Shown: positions 44,650 to 57,748, numbered from the stretch's first letter. The stretch: DNA of 64,000 nt from Poa pratensis (GCA_947311845.1 CAMZMU010000111.1:23287023-23351022); one strand, 5' to 3'. The notes: generated from the sequence alone by a model not told the origin. Numbers and translations: made by a program.

Positions 44650-45440
44650 GCAGTGCTACCGTTCCCACTTGCTGTGGTCGCTGCTGTAAACCACCAATCA
44701 CCAGACGCACGGGCATCGCGTGTGCAGTTTGGACAGGAAAAGTCCCACGGCTAAGCCCACACAGCAGCCCGTGAAGCAATGTCTTCATCGAATCCAAGAT
44801 CCCGTCTCCGCCGTTACCTTTTGGTGTTCCAATCATAACCGACTTGACATCCCTCGCCTCTGCCAACACCATGAAAATCACAATTTCGACATGTCCCGTA
44901 ATGTTAGTTGAAACCGGTTTGCCGGTCTAAGGCCAGAAATCAGTAATATCTAGGAGTACTACCGTAACAAGCCTCTCTTGCAGGTGAATGTATGCAGAGG
45001 CGTCTCTAGTCCATCTTCAAACACCGATGCCAATGAAGTGCTCCGTATTGACGTTTAGTAAATTATGGGCTACCCATGACCCGAGCATCATCGACACGAA
45101 AAGTCATGATTTTTCAACGGCCGAACCTTCTGTGAAGCAGCTGTCCCAGGTGGAACCTGGAGGGCTCCATCCGGCATGAAAAGGAGCTCTCTTGATATCG
45201 AAATGACGAGCTTCTTTCCATCCACTCCCTACCACGAGAGGAGGTTTACACGAATCTTCTGTGCAGGAACTGAGGTCAAATTGACAAAACTTATGTATCC
45301 CATTCCCATGACAAGACGATGCACGCACGCGATGCCTACTCCTCACCGATGCGCTACCAACTCTCCAGGTTCCATGCGTCCAACAGCAATCTGCAGCATC
45401 GAATTGCAGTTTGAGTCTCAGACGTGTCTCGACGGCCAAC
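44650..45440 (-). pseudogene. Unidentified minus-strand coding-like remnant, copy A
   Basis: Two minus-strand stretches keep similar reading in copy B. One (44,640-44,881) contains GNGGDGILDSMKTLLHGLLC and SRGTFPVQTAHAMPVRLVIG; its counterpart at 53,168-53,383 has GILDSTKTLLHALLC and CGTFPVQTAHAVRVSLVIGG. The other (45,104-45,300) reads GYISFVNLTSVPAQKIRVNL, close to GYIRFVNLTSVPAKKIRVNL at about 53,700-53,790. I do not recognise the family. Stops and small indels suggest decayed exons of one gene. Confidence 0.35.
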
Positions 45441-45769
45441 CTGACGCAGGGAGTCGATGTCGCCGGGGAGAAAGATCTGATGGCGGGAGCGTAGGCTAAT
45501 CACAGCCAGGATCCAGATGTTGTTGTCGTGTGCATTCTCCTGTGACCGGGTTCAGAGGAACGGTACTGCTCCGTTCAAAAAAGGAACGATACTGCTGGTG
45601 CCTGGTGGGGCTGGCTGCTTCGATTCGATCGTAACAAGAGGCTTTGTTAGGTGAGACACGTTTTTCTTCTACGCCGGCTTGTCCGGTTTAGGTAAAGGAG
45701 GTTCCTATTACTACAACCTGATCGATTTAAAAATAGTCACTTTTAGCTCGATCGAATGCCAATAAGCTT

Positions 45770-46070
45770 AATTAATTCCCATTCGAATGGCTTCATGCAT
45801 ACATACAAAAAGGTGCAACTAGAATAAATATTCAGTTGCATTGCAACCGGAGAGATTCACTTTAAAAGCAACCAGTGTGGAGCAAAAAAAAAATCAATTG
45901 CAAGCATCGTAGGACTCAAACAAATACGGTTACAACCATGATGCAACTGGAAGAGAGAAAAAATCCGGTTGCAAACGTTGTGCAATGGACCAAGAAAAAC
46001 TCGGTGTAACATCAAATGAGTAAATATTTAATTGAGATCCAAGCTACCTCTCATTCGAATGAGAATTAAC
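45770..46070. repeat. Possible TIR element with GTTGCAA motifs
   Basis: CATTCGAATG with flanking AATTC/GAATT occurs in inverted form at both ends, and the interior repeats GGTTGCAA/CAGTTGCA. Copy B has it at about 54,065-54,360, so it is older than that duplication. Confidence 0.35.
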
Positions 46071-47273
46071 AAAACCATTTTAGCTAAGTGGTGATACACA
46101 TCAAACCTAAGTTTTCTCACCCTTCTATACTCACACGATTTATGAAGTTTGATGTTGAAATAATTATTTCTCATTCACCTAGGCAAATCATATTTAGAAT
46201 CTTCTAAAGAATCCAAAGATAAAGTACACTCGTATTCCGCTCTTCCATCACCTTCTCTTCTTCGTCGTGCATGACTTCTTATTCTATCCCAGTTGACCCC
46301 CACATTTCCTCCACAGTTGTCGTTGCTAAGCTCTGTCCGTAGCCCGCCATCGCATATTCACGCCCCACTTTTCCCTCCATCTCTTGTCTCGCCTCACATC
46401 ACACCTCTCGCACAACACAAATGTAGTGTCTTTTAGGCAAACACAAACGCAGTTGGTCAACCTAAGGGTGACGTCACCTCAACAAGGAGTTTCCCTATAA
46501 TCTTTGGGGGCAGTGATGTTCTAACCATGAGCTTTATTGTCTACGATCTAGTTGTCTCCATATCCTTTTGCATGTTCTTACCCTCGCTCAACAATGTTGA
46601 TTAGCCTTAGTAAGCTAACTTCCGAACATACATTGGATATAATTCTTCTCCTTTTTATGGATGAGTTTATTTCTCTGTGGCATAAAAGATAAGTTATATA
46701 TGTCTGTGGATATATGTTTCTTTCTCATAGTTAATTCTATTTTATGTTAAGTTTGTGTGCAGCTAGTGATGGTGGTTCGTCCGTGACAAATAAGCGTTCT
46801 TGTGGAATAAAAGTCATAGGTTCCATGCTTGTTTTGGTGTGACCACGTGGACGACCTAAGAGCTTGTAGTGTTTTCGTCCACTGACGACTTGGTTTGTCG
46901 TCTAGTGCATCGTCGTGCATGGCGATGACAGTGGTGTGAAGTTTTGGTTTGATTGGGAATTCTCATGTTTTGTTCTCTTGGATATTATGGCGACGAATAG
47001 ACAATTCGGAAAGCCATCTTGCAAAGGTTTTGTTCCTGTCCACCGCACAATAAAATATGTTATAATAATCTAAATTAGAGATTACTCGCAAGCGTTTTCT
47101 TCTACGATTTTCTCACAGAAAATTGGGAGGACATCAAGACGTAAAAATGAAGCTAGATGTGACGACTTTGGATGTCTCCTGTTAAATTTTATCTCTCGTG
47201 CATATTTCTGTTTATTGATTTCATGTGCTTGTCTAGTTGTTCAACAAAGTGAGATCGTTTGCAAAAAACGTAA

Positions 47274-47359
47274 TACTAACTCCAATCCATAACAAGTGTC
47301 GTAGTTTTGAACAAACCTCAGTTCAAAACTTCGACACTTATTTTAAATCGGATGGAGTA
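47274..47359. mobile_element. Stowaway-type MITE, copy A
   Basis: TA-flanked and 86 bp, folding into a long hairpin: ACAAGTGTCGTAGTTTTGAA pairs with TTCAAAACTTCGACACTT. Its orthologous copy is at 55,347-55,432. Confidence 0.78.
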
Positions 47360-49493
47360 TATTTCTTCCTTCTCTTGCACACGTCACCATGGGCATTACA
47401 TGCAGATTGCAGGGTGAGTTGTTAGATGCCTTTACGTGCAAGCTCGCGTAGAGTATGCATGGATAAAAGCACCGGCGTTTTCCATTGGTCATTTTGTTTT
47501 TTGCGAATTCCCATTGGCCATTCTCTTAGTAAACATGTGCGTAGAAATTAAGCTCTGTCATGGTGATGTGCACCGAAAGATCCTGTATTGTCATCCACTC
47601 ATCCTTACGAATTTTCCGTCTCATTTTCTCCTATCCTTTTTATTGATGCATGCGAAGATGTCAAAATTGATCTTGATAATTATGTTGACGGCCTTGTGGT
47701 AAACCGATAGGACACATAATAAAGCGCAACTCCACATGACATCGATCGGCATTTACCCCTTTCCGTGAGTACCGTTCAATCGCATGCAGACTTTGCATCT
47801 TTATCCATTTGCTACTCTACGCTGAGACAAAGATCTGATATGTGCAAGTTTCAAAAAAAAAAGATCTGATATGTGCAGTTAGACTACCATTTTCTTCAAT
47901 TGGTGCATTAGTTAGCTTTTCTCTTCATAAATTCCAACTGGGCTAGCTAGTTAGACATAAGAAAGAAAAAACACTCCAACCTACTAGCTAGTTGTGCCGC
48001 CGTCTTGATTGTTCTGGTACACTTGGCTAGATATGGATGACAAGCTAGCCAGCTAAGCGCTTCTATTTTCCACACCTGTTCCTTCACAAGATCCAGCCTA
48101 TAATACTGCCGTTGCATGCCTCACAGCTCACATGGCATGAAACATTTCGAAATTTCCAGAAAATATGGTCTCCAGCAACAGGGAGGCTAGCCACATGTCC
48201 CAACCGACGAAGAGGACGCACCAATTGCAACAATGCATGAACTAAGCTCATCACGCATTAGATAAGGCAGACCATTGTTGTGCATGCAAGGACATGTACG
48301 AATAATATGCTAGGCAAGAAAAGAATATCCTTAGTTTAATGAATAGGTATGCAGCTAGGGTTCTTCTTTATAGCATGACATCGACCAAGAAAACATTATT
48401 TTGTGAAAGAGGGAAGGCTCATACGTGGCCTATCCGAAGAACACGATAGCTGAGACTAGTATATATATGCTTCCGATTAGATGCTAGCCAATCGATCGGA
48501 CAGAATTATCGTCGAGAGCAAGAAGATAAGTAACAGGCATGTGTGTGACCTAGGTGGGAGGTGGAGTTGTACAAGCATGTGCTAAGCATATTGCTGCCTC
48601 CATCACAGATTAATCCTGGTTCATTTGGTCAATTTGGTCCAGAGGACGGCGGCATTCAGCTCGGCTTGCCTGCTGCTCAACGTTGTGATAGAGGCGCAGG
48701 TGTTGACTCCATCGTGTTTGGCAGGCAAGTCGATCAACTGTGCGCCCTGGATGCTTGTATTGTTGTGCTTGCTGTACATTGGTGGTTGCATATTCGTTAG
48801 AGGAAGAAGTAACTTGCTTCCTTGGTGCGCATCCGCATAGCTTTATGGTGAGAGGGACCTTCAAGTGATCCACTCTAAAGATATCTTGCGTCCACACAAG
48901 CTAACGTCATGTTTGAGAATTGTTGCTGAAAAAAAAAAATGAAATCTTCTTGGACACAAGAGAAATTGTACACCAAATTTCCGCGGGAGAAATTATCATG
49001 TGCCTTTTAAATTCCCCACCGTGGTTTGCGACTAGGGGCGGAAAGTGGGAGGGGATATTCCAAAGTATCCGATGTTCGTATTCGAGAAATTGTAATAAAT
49101 GTGGAAGCATTCACATCCGAAGTAAAATAGAAATGGGTGTAGAAAATATATGGATTTATTTTACAAATACGAATGTGGTATTTTATTTCGACTTTTGAGG
49201 CAGATGTGGATATGAAAGTGGACATATATGTATCAAATAAAGTTAATTTGGATAATTTATTAATTTTAGACCTATATTCAAATTATTCAATATAAAATCC
49301 TAACAAAATTGTAAACCTGTTATTTGATCAATAAAGTTCTGATTATTAGCAAAAAAAAATTGTGTATACTCAGATGCACACATTTTATTTTATTTTTGTG
49401 TAGCTTAAAACATAAATTATTAGTTTGCACGTTCATGGGAAACATCATTACAATCATGCAGGAATTTCTTTCGTATTGTTATAAACTTATAAA

Positions 49494-49590
49494 TATGATT
49501 TTAATTTATTTAAGTAAAGGGGTCACTGCAACTCACGATCTCCACAAATACTACCCTATAGTATGATTTTAATTTATTTAAGTAAAGGGG
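49494..49590. repeat. 29-bp perfect direct repeats 39 bp apart
   Basis: 49,494-49,522 and 49,562-49,590 are identical (core TTTTAATTTATTTAAGTAAA). The second copy runs straight into the SINE at 49,587. Confidence 0.85.
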
Positions 49591-49737
49591 GCAATAGCCC
49601 AGTGGTTAGGGTCGTAGTGGCACACATAACAACCAGAGTTTCCCGTCGGGAGCAGAATTTCTGGAATTCTCAGAAGGGTGTGATTCTATCTATTAATATA
49701 CCACCAAGAGCTAGTCCTGGTAGGGTTCGTTTTTTTT
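49587..49737 (+). mobile_element. SINE of the same family as 37,114-37,277
   Basis: It shares GGGGCA, CAGTGGTTAGGGTCGTAGTG versus CTGTGGTTGGAGTCGTGGTG, AACAACC, a degraded box B, GAATTTC.TG.AATTCTC and a T8 tail. The 3' flank starts copy C, so no matching target duplication is found. Confidence 0.72.
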
Positions 49738-50167
49738 ACGATTCTTCCTTCTCTTGCACACGTCACCACGTGCATCATATGCAGGGTGCCGTTTTTTTTT
49801 TTTTGAATTTTCGTCTATTGGAGATTAGCTCACCAAGCATGCCGCTTGGTATATGCAGGGTGCCTTGACGTGCAAGCTCGCGTGGACTATGCATGGACAA
49901 AGCACCGGTTTTTCCCCATTGGCCATTCTCTTAGTAAACCATGTGCGTAAAAATTAAGCTCCGTTAGCGTGCACCGAAAGTTCCTTTTCTTTGTCGTCCA
50001 ACCGAATTTTCCGTCTCATTCTCTCTTATATATCGCTTGATGATGCATGCGAAGACGTCACAAATTGATCTTGATAATTATGTCGTGACGAACTTGTGCT
50101 ATACCGATAGGACACATCGACCAAGCGTAAGTTCACAGGACATCGATCGGCCTTTATCCCTTTCCGT

Positions 50168-50970
50168 GGGGCAAGGCTAGCTGTCGCTCGGTTTCGGACA
50201 GCCCCACATGGCCGTTCCGACCAGCGCACGTGCTCGCCGTTCCGGCGCCGCTGCGGCCGCCGCCGCCCCCGAAGACGAACTCGCCCCCGCCGTTGAAGAC
50301 GAGCTCGACCCTGCCGTCGAAGATGAGCTCGTGCCCGCCGTTCCGGTGCCGCCATGGCCGCCGCCGCCGTCGAAGACGAGCTCCCCCGCCGCCGACGCCG
50401 GCCGGACCGCCTGCCTTCGCCACCCGCGGCCGGCGGCGCTACCGCGACCGCCTCGCCGCCCCGCCCTCCTCCAACCGCAGCCCACCGCCGGTCCGGCGCC
50501 GCCCCGACCATCCCTCTAAAAGCCCACCCCACCCCGAAGCTCGTCGCCGGCGACCCACCCCGCACCCCCAGCCCTAAGGTTCCTCCTCGCCTCCGCCGCC
50601 TCCGCCGCGGCCAGCCGCGCCTCCGGCGGCTCCGGCTCGGCCTGGCCCCGATCTCGTCGCCGGCGAACCGCCCCACCCCCACCCCACCGTTAAGTGGCGA
50701 ACCACCCCACCCCCACCCCCAGCCCAGGTTCCTTCCTCGCCGTCGCAGCCTCCGCCGCGGCCAGCCGCGGCTGCGGCAGCGCCGGCTCGGCCTGCCCCTG
50801 GTTTGATTTGGTGAGCGCAAAGAAATCGCGTGGGAGCCGTGCGTGTTGGGGAGAGGAAAGGAAGAAGAAGGCGGGGAGGAGAAGCCACGTGGGTGGGACC
50901 CACCCACGCGTCGCACGCGTCGCGGTGCGCTGACCGCGCGAGCAGTTGCTCGCGCAACAGCTAGCAAATC
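50168..50970. mobile_element. Non-autonomous MULE, 803 bp, GC-rich cargo
   Basis: CCTTTCCGT (9 bp, with CC/G extending the match) is present at 50,159-50,167 and 50,972-50,980. The unoccupied site is intact in copy A (47,760) and slightly changed in copy B (55,838). The ends are related inverted repeats: GGGGCAAGGCTAGCTGTCGC and, from the right, GGGATTTGCTAGCTGTTGCG. The interior is about 75% G+C with CCGCCGCC-type repeats and long arginine-rich open frames without a recognised domain. It fits a Pack-MULE-like or MITE-sized MULE. Confidence 0.82.
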
Positions 50971-51821
50971 CCCTTTCCGTGAGTACCGTTCAATCGCATG
51001 AAGACTTCACATCGATCTTTATCCATTTGCTACTCCACGCTGAGACAAAAATCTGATATGACAAGCTAGACATGCATTTTCTCGAATTAGTTGATTAGCT
51101 AGCTTGTTTCATCGTAAATTCCAACTCTTGGCTAGTTAGACATACAGTATATGACAAAGAAAAACACTCAAACCTAGCTAGTTGTGCAGCCGCCTTTATC
51201 GTGCTGCTACACTAGGCCAAGACAAAACATTCGATATATATGAACGACAAGCTAGCTAGCCAGCTAGGTCCTTTCATGCATCACAGCTCAGAGTACTACT
51301 AGCATGGAACACTTCGAAACTTCCAGATAATCTCATCTCCAGCAACAACAGGGAGGCAAGCCACATGTCCCAACCGACGAAGAGGACGCACCAACAAGTT
51401 ATGAACTACTAGTAAGCTCATCACACATTAGCTAGATAAGGCGCGCGGACCATGCATGGTGTGCATGCATGTACATGCATGTTCCAATAATATATGCCTA
51501 GCACCAAAAGAATATCCTTAATTTAATGAATAGGTAGGCAGCTAGGGTTCTTCATTTTATATCATGACATCGACCAAGAAAACAGTATTTGTGAAAGAGA
51601 GAAGACTGATACGTGGCCCATCCGAAGAACACAGCTGAGACTACTATATGCTTCCGATTAGAAACGATATATGCTTCCGATTAGATGATTCGTTCTCACT
51701 GGCGGTATAGCTAAGCCGATGGGACAGCATTGTCGAGAGCAAGAAGATAAGAAACAAGCTTCTGTGTGTGAGGTGGTGTTGTACAAGCATGTGCTAAGCA
51801 TATTACTGCCTACATATCCAT

Positions 51822-52010
51822 TAATCCTGGGTCATTTCCCGGCCGGCGCCGAGCGTGATCTTATCCACGGCGGAGATCAGGAGCATATGCTCCACACGAT
51901 GCGATCGAGCGTCGCCATCGCGTACGATTACTGCGTCGAGAAGCCCCCTCGACTCCAGAGGAGCTTGGATACGTTGTGATATCATGTTGCGCGCTTTGAG
52001 TCGACTCCAT
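51822..52010 (-). pseudogene. Short coding-like remnant in copy C
   Basis: The minus strand reads SHRVEHMLLISAVDKITLGA and GREMTQD before a TAA at 51,822. Copy B at about 56,700-56,780 keeps SHRVEHMLL, VDKITLGAGREM and the same stop position. Copy A has lost the section. I do not recognise the family. It may be the last exon of a dead gene. Confidence 0.3.
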
Positions 52011-53149
52011 CGTGTTTGGCCGGCCAAGTCGATCCATTGTGCCTCGGAAGCTTGTATTGTTGTGCTTGGCGTTCATTAGTGGCGGCATATTCGTTGGAGG
52101 AAGTAACTTGCTTCTTTGGTGCTCGTCCGGATAGCTTTAGTGTGAGAGGGACTTGCAAATGGTCCATCCTCCACATCAACAAAAATATATCGCGCCGACA
52201 GGACACAAGCTAATTAAGTCCCTGTTTGAGAATTTTGTTGAGAAAATGAAGTCTTCTTTGACACTATTGAAATTGTATGCACGAAATTTCCGTGGGAAAA
52301 AATCATGTGCCTTTCAATTTCCCCCCTGTAGATTGCGACAGGTGCGGAAAGTGGAAGTGGATGATCCGAAGTATCCGTGTTCGAGCTACCGAAACAAATG
52401 GCGAAGCATGCACATCCGAAGTAAAATGGAAATGGATGTAAAAAATATCAAGATTTATTTACAAATACAAATGTGGTATTGGATTTTGAGGCAAATGTGT
52501 TTTGAAAGTGGACACATTTGTACTCGAATAAAGTTAATTTAGACGACTTTAGTAATCCTAGCCCTATATTCCAATTATCCAGCCTACAAAGCTACCAAGT
52601 GGTTACATGCATTTTATGTGTGTGCGCGCGATAACACCTAGAAACATAAGGTTTACTTTTTTTTAACGACAAGTGTTTTTTATTTGTTCTCACTTAGTTG
52701 TTAATTTATTTACTTTACCTAATTTGACGCTAGAGAGATGTAATATATTTGAAGATACCGATTATACCTAGACTCTGCACCAACAAGATGCTCGAATAAA
52801 TAGAATGCTCGGCCAAAAGTGAAAATAAAAAGAGAAAAAAAGACTCCGCCGTGGCGATCAATCAACATCAGCACTCTAACCACCATCAAAGATAACACCC
52901 GGACTACAACAGAGGTTCTCCAAAAGCAAGACATCCAAGAAGGAAACAATGTAAACACATTTTGACATTGTCGTCGCCCGATAAAATATCTTAACTTTTC
53001 ATCCTAAAGAAATACCGTGTTCCCCGAAACAACGCCTTTAACAAGGCCATTGTCAGCTACAACCAATAAAGCCCAAACCTTGGATTTTCACACCGGAAAA
53101 CACTACTCGGTACTCAAGTAGTACCACCAAAACTGTAGTGCTACCGCCT

Positions 53150-53900
53150 CACTTGTCATGGCCGCTGCTACAAACCACCAATCACCAGGCTCACACGCAC
53201 AGCGTGTGCGGTTTGGACCGGAAAAGTGCCACAGCTAAGCTCGCACAGCAGCGCGTGAAGCAATGTCTTAGTCGAATCCAAGATCCCGTCTCCGCCATTA
53301 CCTTCTGGTGTTCCAATGGTAACCGACTTGACACTCCCCGCCTCTGCCAATATCATAAAAATCGCAATTTCAACATGTCCCATGGTGTCAGTTGAAACTG
53401 GGTTTGCCAGTCAAGGCCATAAACCAGTAGTATCTTGGAGTACTAGTGTAACAAGCCTCTCTCTTGCAGGTGAATGTATGCAAAAGCGTCTCTAGTCCAT
53501 GTCCAAACACCGATGCTAATGAAGTACTCCGTTTAGAAGTTTAGTAAATTATCGGTTGCCCATGACCTGAACATCATCGACATGAAAAGTCTATTTTCTC
53601 CAACTGTCGAACCTTCTGTGAAGCAGCTGTCCCAGGTGGAACTTGGAGGGCTCCATCCCGCTGGAAAAGGAGCTCTTGATACCGAAATGACAAGCTTATT
53701 TCCATCCACTCCCTAGCTACTACGGGAGGAGGTTTACACGAATCTTCTTTGCAGGAACTGAGGTCAAATTAACAAAACGTATGTATCCCAGGACAAGACG
53801 AAGACGATGCACGCACGCAATGCCTACTCCTACCACTCTCCAGGTTCCATGCGTCCAACAGCAATCTTCTCGGTATATACCTTACCCTACGTTGTCGGTC
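53150..53900 (-). pseudogene. Unidentified minus-strand coding-like remnant, copy B
   Basis: This is the counterpart of the remnant at 44,650-45,440, with the same two blocks in the same order. Two adjacent stop codons follow the KKIRVNLLP block. Family unknown. Confidence 0.35.
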
Positions 53901-55346
53901 GCGTTAGTGCAGCATCGAATTGCAGTTTGAGGCAGAACAAGGCTTTGTTAGGTGAGACACGTTTTTCTTGTACGCCGGCTTGTCCGGTTTAGGTAAACGA
54001 GGTTAGTACTACAACCTGATGGATTTAAAAATAGCCACTTTTTAGCTCGATCGAATGCGAAAAAGCTTAATTCCAATTCGAATGGCTTCATTCATATATA
54101 AAAAAATGTGCAAATAAAATAAATATTCAGTTGCATTGCAACCTCAAAGTCTCAGTTTAAAAGCAACCGGTGCAGAGCAATAAAATCAATTGCATACATC
54201 GTATAACTGAAACAAATACAATTACAACCATGATACAACCGGAAGAAAAAAAATCCAGTTGTAAACGATGTGCGATGGACCAACAAAAAATCTCGATGTA
54301 ACGTCAAACGAGTAAATAGTTAATTGAGATCTAAGCTACCTATCATTCGAATGAGAATTAACAAAACCATTTTAGTTAAGTGGTGATACACATCAAACCT
54401 ATGTTTTTTCACTCTTCTATGCTCACACGATTTATGAAGTTGAAATAATTATTTCTCATCCACCTAACTTTTCCCTTCATCTTGTCTCGCCTCACATCAC
54501 ACCTCTCGTACAACACAAATGTAGTGTTTTTTAGACAAACAAACACAATTGGTCAACTTATGGGTGGCGTCATCTCTATAAGGAGTCCCCCTATAATCGC
54601 GGGGGCAGTGATGTTCTAACCATGAGCTTTATTGTCTAAGATCTAGTTGTCTCCATATCCTTCTGGATGTTCTTACCCTTGATCAACAATGTCGGTTAGC
54701 CTTAGTAAGCTAACTTCCGAACATTTCTTCTCCTTTTTATGGATGTGTTTATTTCTCTGTGGTGTAGAAGACAAGCTATATATGTGTGTGAATATATGTT
54801 TCTTTCTCATAGTTAATTATATTTTATGTTATGTTTGTGTGCAGCTAGTGATGGTGGTTCGACCATGACAAATAAGCAATCGCGTGGAATAAAAGTCATA
54901 GGTTCCATGCTTGTTTTGGTGTGACCAACCTTGGAGCTTGTAGTGTTTTCGTCTGTAGACGACTTGGTTTGTCATCTAGTGCATCGTCGTGCATGGCGAT
55001 GATAGTGGTGTGAAGTTTTGGTTTGATTGGGGATTCTCATGTTTTGTTCTCTCAGATATTATGGCGATGAATAGACAATTCAGAAACCCATCTTGCAAAG
55101 GTTTTGTTCCTGTGCACAACACAATAAAATTTGTTATAATAATCTAAATTAGAGATTACTTGCATGCTTTTTCTTCTATGATTTTCTCACAGAAAATTTG
55201 GAGGACATCACGACGTAAAAATGAAGCTAGATGTGACGACTTTGGATGTCTTCTGTTAAATTTTATCTCTCGTGCATATTTCTTTTATATATTTCATGTG
55301 CTCGGCTAGTTGTTCAACAAAGTGAGATCGTTTGCAAAAAATGTAC

Positions 55347-55432
55347 TACTAACTCCAATCTATAACAAGTGTTGCAGTTTTGAACAAACCCAGTTCAAAA
55401 TTACGACACTTAGTTTAAATCGGAACGGATTA
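55347..55432. mobile_element. Stowaway-type MITE, copy B
   Basis: This is the orthologous copy of the hairpin element at 47,274-47,359, with a few substitutions. Confidence 0.72.
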
Positions 55433-57621
55433 TATTTCTTCCTTCTCTTGGACACGTCACCATGGGCATTACATGCAGATTGCGGGGTGAGTTGTTGGAT
55501 GTCTTTACGCCAAGCTCGCGTAGACTATGCATGGATAAAACCACCGGCGTTTTCCACTTGTCATTTTGTGTTTTGCGAATTCCCCCATTGGCCATTCTCT
55601 TAGTCTTAGTAAACATGTGCGTAGAAATTAAGCTCTGTCACGGCGATGTGCACCGAGAGTTCCTGTATTGTCATCCACTCATCCTCACGAATTTTCCGTC
55701 TCATTTTCCCCCATCCTTTTTGTCGATGCATGCGAAGATGTCAAAATTGATCTTGATAATTATGTTGACGACCTTGTGGTAAACCGATAGGACACATAAA
55801 GCGCAACTTCACATGCATGACATCGATCGGCATTTATCCCTTTCCGGCCGTGAGTACCGTTCAATCGCATGCAGACTTTGCATCTTTATCCATTTGCTAC
55901 TCTACGCTGAGACAAAAATCTAATATGACAAGTTAGACTACCATTTTCTTGAATTGGTTCATTAGCTAGCTTTTCTCTCTTCATAAATTCCAACTGGGCT
56001 AGCTAGTTAGACATAAGAAAGAAAAAACACTCCAACCTTGATTGTTCTGGACACTAGGCTAGATATGGATGACAAGCTAGCCAGCTAAGCTTCCATTGTC
56101 CACACCTGTTCCTTCACAAGATCCAACCTATAATATTGCCGTTGCATGCCTCACAGCTCGCATGGCATGAAACATTTCGAAATTTCCAGACAATATCATC
56201 TCCAGCAACAGGGAGGCTAAGCCACATGTCCCAACCGACGAAGAGGACGCACCAACAAGGCAACAATGCATGAACTAAGCTCATCACGCATCATAAGGCA
56301 GACCATTGTTGTGCTTGCAAGGACATGTACGAATAATATGCTAGGCAAGAAAAGAATAGCCTTAATGATTTAATGAATAGGTAGGCCGCTAGCTAGGGTT
56401 CTTCTTTATAGCATGACATCGACCAAGAAAACATTTTATTTGTGAAAGAGAGAAGGCTCATACGTGGCCTATCCGAAGAACACGAGAGCTGAGACTAGTA
56501 TATATGAGATAAAAGAGACTAGTATATATGCTTCCGATTAGATGCTTCGTTCTCCTGGCTGGCATTATAGCTAGCCAAGCGATCGGACAGAATTATCGTC
56601 GAGAGCAAGAAGATAAGTAATAACAGGAATGTGTGTGACCTAGGTGGGAGGTGGAGTTGTACAAGCATGTGCTAAGCATATTACTGCCTCCATCACAGAT
56701 TAATCCTGGTTCATTTCCCGGCCGGCGCCCAGCGTGATCTTATCCACGGAGAGGAGCATATGCTCCACACGATGCGAGCATCACCTATAAACTGCGACTG
56801 GAAGCGCCATCGATCAAGGCCGGCCGGCAGTCCGCGTTCACTTTGGTCCAGAGGACGGCGGCATTCAGCTCGACTTGCATGCTGGCATGCTGCTCAACGT
56901 TGTGATAGAGGCGCAGGTGTACACTACAGGAATGGGCCTATATGCCGACGGCCGTTCTGTATGCCGACGGCCATTTGTAGGGGCCGTCGGTAGAGGCTGA
57001 GTTGGGCTACGCAGGAAATTGGCCGTCGGCATAGATAAACCGTCGGCGTAGAGGGTTACGCCGATAAGTTACAGGTGCCGTCGGCATAGCTATGTTTTTC
57101 ATTTTTTTCCTATTTTTCAGCTAATATGGAATAATTCATATCTTTAAATTCGTAAATCGAAATTTAACAAATAAAATGTCTAGATGAATCCAAATATGAC
57201 ATCCATATCATCTTTTTTTATCATGTATATGAATTTTTGCAACATATTTTAGAAAATGACTTTATGCCTATTTTCCGAAAGTAATTGAATTTTATGTGAA
57301 TAAATAGTCAAAAAATAAAATCCTTTGGCATGGAGTACTTTTATGTGTACTAGTTGCTAGGATAAATGATAAACTTGAGTTTTGACAAAGTTTACAAAAT
57401 ACTTCTTCACAAAAAGGTCAATCATCTATAAACATGTATAAGTTTCGGGTCAAATGACCAAGTTATGATCATCCCCGTGTCATAGTTTGTGATAATGTGC
57501 CTATATTTGACACATAGGTGTCTCTTGGGATGACAACCAATGTTGCAGAACTGAGGTTTTTCAAATTAGTTTTATAAATATTATTTTTCATTTTTTAATT
57601 GTCAAAAATGACGAATTTAAA

Positions 57622-57748
57622 TACTCCCTCCGATCCATATTAGTGGGCATAGCTTTGTCTAAATTCATATGTATCTAGTTAAGTATTTAGACTAGATACA
57701 TGTGTATCTAGACAAAGTTGTGCCCACTAATATGGATCGGAGGTAGTA
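57622..57748. mobile_element. Stowaway MITE inside the CACTA element
   Basis: TA-flanked, with ends CTCCCTCCGATCCATATTAG and the inverse ending GGATCGGAGGTAG, and a hairpin through TGTATCTAG. The 127-bp element is nested in the CACTA. Confidence 0.9.

Larger units (their letters stand above)
43430..49290. repeat. Duplicated segment, copy A
   Basis: It is colinear with copy B (52,770-58,990) for most of its length, with many substitutions and small indels. Landmarks are GATAAATATTGTTCT-free gene-poor DNA, a shared Stowaway (47,274-47,359), the block CACATGTCCCAACCGACGAA (48,193) and a TATATATATGCTTCCG promoter-like site (48,461). It contains the LINE-like insertion at 43,590. No intact gene is visible. 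Confidence 0.85.
49738..52620. repeat. Duplicated segment, copy C (partial)
   Basis: It matches the right third of copy A (from about 47,365) and of copy B (from about 55,438), including ACACGTCACCA, the CCGACGAAGAGGACGCACCA block (51,375) and CTAAGCATATTACTGCCT (51,795). It is interrupted by the MULE at 50,168. It keeps the middle section between 51,835 and 51,960 that copy A has lost. Confidence 0.85.

Noticed and set aside
50026..50967. 313-codon arginine-rich ORF on the minus strand
   Set aside because: It lies almost entirely in the GC-rich MULE interior, is low complexity, is open in several frames at once, and its frame crosses the transposon boundary.
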